Shown here piece after piece: positions 13,115 through 15,911 of a stretch of DNA of 15,911 bases (positions are counted from its first letter, which is position 1; the number at the start of each line of letters is the position of its first letter). Source of the stretch: SURF-21 sp964592775 (GTDB taxonomy: Bacteria > Actinomycetota > Geothermincolia > Geothermincolales > RBG-13-55-18); contig CAZQFX010000064.1 of NCBI GenBank assembly GCA_964592775.1, positions 1 to 15,911 on the forward strand, written 5' to 3'. The notes under the pieces are model-generated. The model searched no databases and was not told where the DNA came from. It saw only the letters and a list, made by a program, of their open reading frames with translations. The position numbers were made by a program, and so were the translations under genes.

Positions 13115-13873
13115 CTAGGGCGAGACGACGGTGTTGCGTAGGGGGTCGAGGCCGGCGATGACCACCTCGACGGTGTCGCCGGGGAGCATCTCTCCAACTC
13201 CCGAGGGGGTGCCGGTCATGATCACGTCGCCGGGGTAGAAGGTCATGATGCGGGAGACGAAGCTCAGGAGGTCCGCCGGGCTGAAGGCCATGTTGGCGGT
13301 GTTGGAGGACTGTCGCGCCTCGCCGTTGAGCCTCAGCTCGATGGCCAGGTTACCGGGGTCGATGTCCGTTTCGATGAATGGGCCCAGGGGGCAGAAGGTG
13401 TCGAAGCTCTTGGCGCGCGTCCACTGGCCGTCCCTGGCCTGCAGGTCGCGCGCGGTGACGTCGTTGCCGCAGGTATAGCCCAGGACGTAGGAGGGTGCTT
13501 CTTCAGGAGAGACGTTGCGGCACTCCCTGCCGCATACCAATACCAGCTCCGCCTCGTAATCCACCCGCTTGCTCATCTCCGGGTAGACTATCTTTCCGCC
13601 GTGCGCGAGCAATGCCGAAGGGGGTTTCATGAAGAGTACGGGTTCGCCGGGCATCTCCAGGCCGAACTCCTCCGCGTGGTCGCGGTAGTTGAGGCCCGCC
13701 GCGACTATCTTCTGGGGGAAGACGGGAGGCAGCAGCTCCACCTCGTCAAGGCCGCAGGTGCGCCCCTGCCTCTCGATGCCGCCGAAGGGCGTGCGCACCA
13801 GCTCGTGGATAATGCCCTCTTCCACGATCCCGAAATGGATATGTCCCTTATATTCGTACCTCGCCAGTTTCAT
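13115..13873 (-). CDS. fumarylacetoacetate hydrolase (FAH) family enzyme
   Basis: This is a 252-residue protein with the FAH fold. KIVAAGLNYRDHAEE at 55-69 is the family opening of the catalytic domain. YEAEL (106-110) gives metal ligands Glu107 and Glu109, GNDVTARDLQ (136-145) gives Asp138, and TPSGVG near the C terminus closes the active site. DGQWTRAKSFDTFCPLGP (148-165) contains the catalytic Lys155. Characterised relatives hydrolyse acylpyruvates, decarboxylate oxaloacetate or isomerise and decarboxylate hydroxymuconate-type acids; which one applies cannot be decided from sequence. ATG at 13873 follows AGGGA by eight bases. It lies 163 bases downstream of cimA on the same strand, behind a hairpin, so it may be read through or have its own promoter. 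Confidence 0.88.
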   Translation of the reverse strand: MKLARYEYKGHIHFGIVEEGIIHELVRTPFGGIERQGRTCGLDEVELLPPVFPQKIVAAGLNYRDHAEEFGLEMPGEPVLFMKPPSALLAHGGKIVYPEMSKRVDYEAELVLVCGRECRNVSPEEAPSYVLGYTCGNDVTARDLQARDGQWTRAKSFDTFCPLGPFIETDIDPGNLAIELRLNGEARQSSNTANMAFSPADLLSFVSRIMTFYPGDVIMTGTPSGVGEMLPGDTVEVVIAGLDPLRNTVVSP

Positions 13874-13899
13874 TCTTATTCCCTTTTTGGGGACAGTCA

Positions 13900-13928
13900 C
13901 CCATGTCGCGCGGCCGCGACACCATGGG
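13900..13928 (-). promoter_or_regulatory. hairpin between cimA and the FAH-family gene
   Basis: CCCATG plus TCGCG (13900-13910) pair with CGCGA and CATGGG (13915-13928) around CGGC, with a three-base bulge on one side. It could be a cimA-distal processing or termination hairpin or an operator for the FAH gene. It directly adjoins the TTTTTGGGGACAGTCAC tract at 13884-13900. Confidence 0.45.
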
Positions 13929-14036
13929 GGAAAGATTGCAGGCCGCTATTCTCGGGTCAGGCCTGGAACGGGATCGAAACGGTACCATCAGGTTGAACGT
14001 CCTGCCCCCTGCGACCGTATTGCCGGCAATCCCCGA

Positions 14037-15620
14037 TTAGCGTTCCGGTTGGACCTTGCGGTGCAGAAGGCCGTACTCGATGGAGTCCACCAGGGCGTGC
14101 CACGAGGCCTCGATGATGTTCTCCGATACCCCAATGGTGCCCCAGGTCTTCTCGCCGTCGCCGCTCTCGATGAGCACGCGGGTGACGGCGGCTGTGGCCT
14201 TCTCGGGGTTGAGGATGAGCACCTTGTAGTCCTCGAGGTCGATGTCGTCCAGCTCCGGGTAGGCCCTGCCGATGGCCAGGCGCAGCGCGGTGTCCAGGGC
14301 GTTCACCGGGCCGTTGCCCTCGCCGGTGGCGATTATCCTCTTGCCGCGCACGTGCACCTTGATGGTGGCCTCGGTGACCACCCTGCCGTCCTCCCTCTTC
14401 TCCATGATCACCCGGAAGCTCTCCAAGCGGAAGAAAACCTTGTCCATTCCCAGGTGGCGCCGCATAAGCAGCTCGAAGGAGCCGTCGGCCGCCTCGAAGT
14501 GGTAACCCTTGTGCTCCATCTCCTTCACCGCGTTAAGGATCTCCCGTACTATCTCCGGATCGCGGGAGAGGTCGCGTCCCAATTCCTTGCCCTTGATGAT
14601 TATGGTGCTCTTGCCGGAGAGCTCAGAGACCTCGATGTGCTGCCTGTTCCCCACCAGTTCCGGCTTGATGTGTTCGTACGTCTCGGGTTCGCGCGTTACC
14701 GCGCTCACGTGCATACCGCCCTTGTGGGCGAAGGCCTTCTGCCCCACGTAGGGCTGGTGCGAGTTCGGCTTGATGTTCACGATCTCGCTCACGAAGTGGG
14801 AGAGCTCGGTCAGGCTTCTCAGGTCCTCCTCCGGTACCACCGGCAGGCCCATCTTCAACGCCAGGGCGGGGATTATCGAGCACAGGTTGGCGTTGCCGCA
14901 CCTCTCGCCGTAGCCGTTTATGGTGCCCTGCACCATCGTCGCCCCCTCTTCCACCGCCACTAAGCTCACGGCTACCGCGCATTCGCTGTCGTTATGGGCA
15001 TGGATGCCTATGGGTACGCCGATCTCGTCCCTCACCGCATATACGATATCCCGCACCTCCCAGGGAAGGGTTCCGCCGTTGGTATCGCAGAGGCACACCA
15101 AGTCCGCCCCCGCCTCCACCGCCGCCTTTACCGTCTCCATGGCATAGGCGGGATTGCTCTTGTAGGCGTCGAAGAAATGCTCCGCGTCGTAGATGATCTC
15201 GCGGTCGCGGCGCTTCAGGTAATCCACGGTGTCCGCGATCATGTACAGGTTCTCGTCCAACTGGGTGCGTAGGACGGTGCGCACGTGCAGCTCCCATGTC
15301 TTGCCCACTATGCAGATGGTCCCGGTCTCCACCCGCAGGAGCTCCTCCAGGCCGCGGTCCTTGTCCGTCCCGATCATCGCCTTGCGGGTGGCGCCGAAGG
15401 CCACCGGCACGGCGTGCTTGAGCTCCACCTCCGGCAGGCGCAGGAAGAGCTCCGCGTCCTTGGGGTTGGAGGCGGGATACCCGCATTCCACATAATGGAA
15501 GCCGAAATCGTCCAGGCGGCGGAGGATCTTCAGCTTGTCCTCCACCGACAGGGACACGCCCTCCATCTGCGCGCCGTCGCGCAGCGTGGTGTCGTACAAT
15601 CTCACTTCGCTGTCAGCCAA
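14037..15620 (-). CDS. cimA: (R)-citramalate synthase
   Basis: It condenses pyruvate with acetyl-CoA to (R)-citramalate, the first step of the threonine-independent route to 2-oxobutyrate and isoleucine. The 527-residue length matches the long CimA/LeuA-like group. DTTLRDGAQ at 10-18, HAHND at 207-211 and GTINGYGERCGN at 232-243 are the catalytic and metal-binding motifs of the TIM-barrel domain. The C-terminal 395-520 region looks like the LeuA-type dimer/allosteric domain, which in relatives senses the end product. GYGERCGNANL favours CimA over isopropylmalate or homocitrate synthases. The start is TTG at 15620, seven bases after GGAGG. It follows ilvE by 46 bases, and this pairing supports the isoleucine role. 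Confidence 0.93.
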   Translation of the reverse strand: MADSEVRLYDTTLRDGAQMEGVSLSVEDKLKILRRLDDFGFHYVECGYPASNPKDAELFLRLPEVELKHAVPVAFGATRKAMIGTDKDRGLEELLRVETGTICIVGKTWELHVRTVLRTQLDENLYMIADTVDYLKRRDREIIYDAEHFFDAYKSNPAYAMETVKAAVEAGADLVCLCDTNGGTLPWEVRDIVYAVRDEIGVPIGIHAHNDSECAVAVSLVAVEEGATMVQGTINGYGERCGNANLCSIIPALALKMGLPVVPEEDLRSLTELSHFVSEIVNIKPNSHQPYVGQKAFAHKGGMHVSAVTREPETYEHIKPELVGNRQHIEVSELSGKSTIIIKGKELGRDLSRDPEIVREILNAVKEMEHKGYHFEAADGSFELLMRRHLGMDKVFFRLESFRVIMEKREDGRVVTEATIKVHVRGKRIIATGEGNGPVNALDTALRLAIGRAYPELDDIDLEDYKVLILNPEKATAAVTRVLIESGDGEKTWGTIGVSENIIEASWHALVDSIEYGLLHRKVQPER

Positions 15621-15666
15621 TGCTCATCCTCCGGAAAACCCACGCTTTGAGGGGCGTTCGCGAAAG

Positions 15667-15911
15667 CTAGTCCACGTAATCCAGCCAGTATTCGTAATCC
15701 TTCTCCAGGCCCTTGACGATCTCGAAGAATTTGTCCTGGATGCGCCGCGTTACCGGGCCCGGCTCCCCTATGACGCGGCCGTCCACCTCGCGTATGGGCA
15801 CCACCTCGGCCGCCGTTCCGGTGAAGAAGGCCTCGCCGGCGGTGTAGAGGTCGGTGCGCGCCAGGTCCTTTTCCCGGCAGGGGATGTCGGAGTCCTCCGC
15901 GATGCGCATGA
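15667..15911 (-). CDS. ilvE: branched-chain amino acid aminotransferase, C-terminal part
   Basis: Only the last 81 or so residues are in the window; the gene begins beyond the right edge. LYTAGEAFFTGTAAEVVPI followed by REVDGRVIG and PGPVTRRIQDKFFEIV is the characteristic C-terminal signature of class IV PLP aminotransferases of the IlvE type; TGTAAEV contacts the PLP phosphate. IlvE makes isoleucine, valine and leucine from their keto acids with glutamate. The frame is continuous with the window edge, so the first Met seen is internal. It is upstream of cimA in the same direction, 46 bases apart, forming an apparent isoleucine operon. Confidence 0.9.
   Translation of the reverse strand, partial: MRIAEDSDIPCREKDLARTDLYTAGEAFFTGTAAEVVPIREVDGRVIGEPGPVTRRIQDKFFEIVKGLEKDYEYWLDYVD

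Noticed and set aside
12667..13197. Minus-strand frame containing SSRGAQRRSNP
   Set aside because: It is the well-known false translation of an intergenic repeat and overlaps the membrane protein and the FAH gene in another frame.
13689..14963. Plus-strand open frame of 424 codons opposite cimA
   Set aside because: It is antisense to the conserved cimA domains, rich in His/Leu/Val/Gly repeats of no known fold, and has no ribosome binding site.
15621..15666. Possible leader peptide, T-box or riboswitch before cimA
   Set aside because: The gap to ilvE is only 46 bases and holds just the ribosome binding site; any control element would lie upstream of ilvE outside the window.
1..15911. CRISPR array, phage genes, integrase or intact insertion sequence
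   Set aside because: No regularly spaced repeats were seen and no transposase, integrase or phage structural protein is encoded in any credible frame.

Overview
The window looks like a piece of chromosome from a free-living bacterium with a fairly GC-rich genome. Sampled lines of the core genes run at about 62-68% G+C. AGGAGG-type ribosome binding sites sit in front of ATG, GTG and TTG starts, and both tRNA genes encode their own CCA ends. The gene set (citramalate synthase, branched-chain aminotransferase, glutamyl-tRNA synthetase, an AcuI/YhdH-type reductase) would fit an actinobacterial or similar high-GC lineage. I cannot place it more closely from sequence alone. Almost everything is on the minus strand; the exception is a three-gene plus-strand block (vapB, vapC, RibD-like).

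Layout. 1-844: a secreted PHP-domain (CehA/McbA-type) metallohydrolase, cut by the window edge and apparently frameshifted near its last visible part. 1017-1916: a lipoprotein with two IPT/TIG repeats, followed by a terminator-like hairpin. 2232-5969: a lower-GC stretch (about 42-53% in sampled lines) with a small dimeric alpha/beta-barrel protein, a haloalkane-dehalogenase-like hydrolase and a B12-binding-type radical SAM protein. 6244-6490: a compact tRNA-Gln(CUG)/tRNA-Glu(CUC) unit with a good promoter and a strong intrinsic terminator. Just beyond it, at 6720-6767, lies a decayed copy of the tRNA-Glu 3' end plus its terminator. 6767-8782: an AcuI/YhdH-type reductase with a readable promoter, and an UlaG-like metallo-beta-lactamase-fold protein. 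8935-10379: gltX, split by what looks like one missing base. 10578-11232: a vapBC toxin-antitoxin pair with a clear palindromic operator. 11271-11945: a RibD/DHFR-like reductase that converges on a membrane protein (11958-12944), with both stop codons inside one hairpin. 13115-13873: a fumarylacetoacetate-hydrolase-family enzyme. 14037-15911: cimA and the 3' end of ilvE, an apparent isoleucine operon.

How the parts fit. ilvE and cimA are the clearest functional unit: CimA opens the threonine-independent route to 2-oxobutyrate and isoleucine, and IlvE closes it. gltX and the Gln/Glu tRNA pair share a strand within 2.5 kb and are functionally related. The low-GC segment ends at the tRNA-Glu gene and has a short imperfect copy of the tRNA tail at its far end, so it may be an old, integrase-less island. 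I found no CRISPR array, no intact transposase or integrase, and no convincing new multi-gene system. The most interesting points are the tRNA-tail copies, the gltX frameshift and several uncatalogued intergenic repeats.
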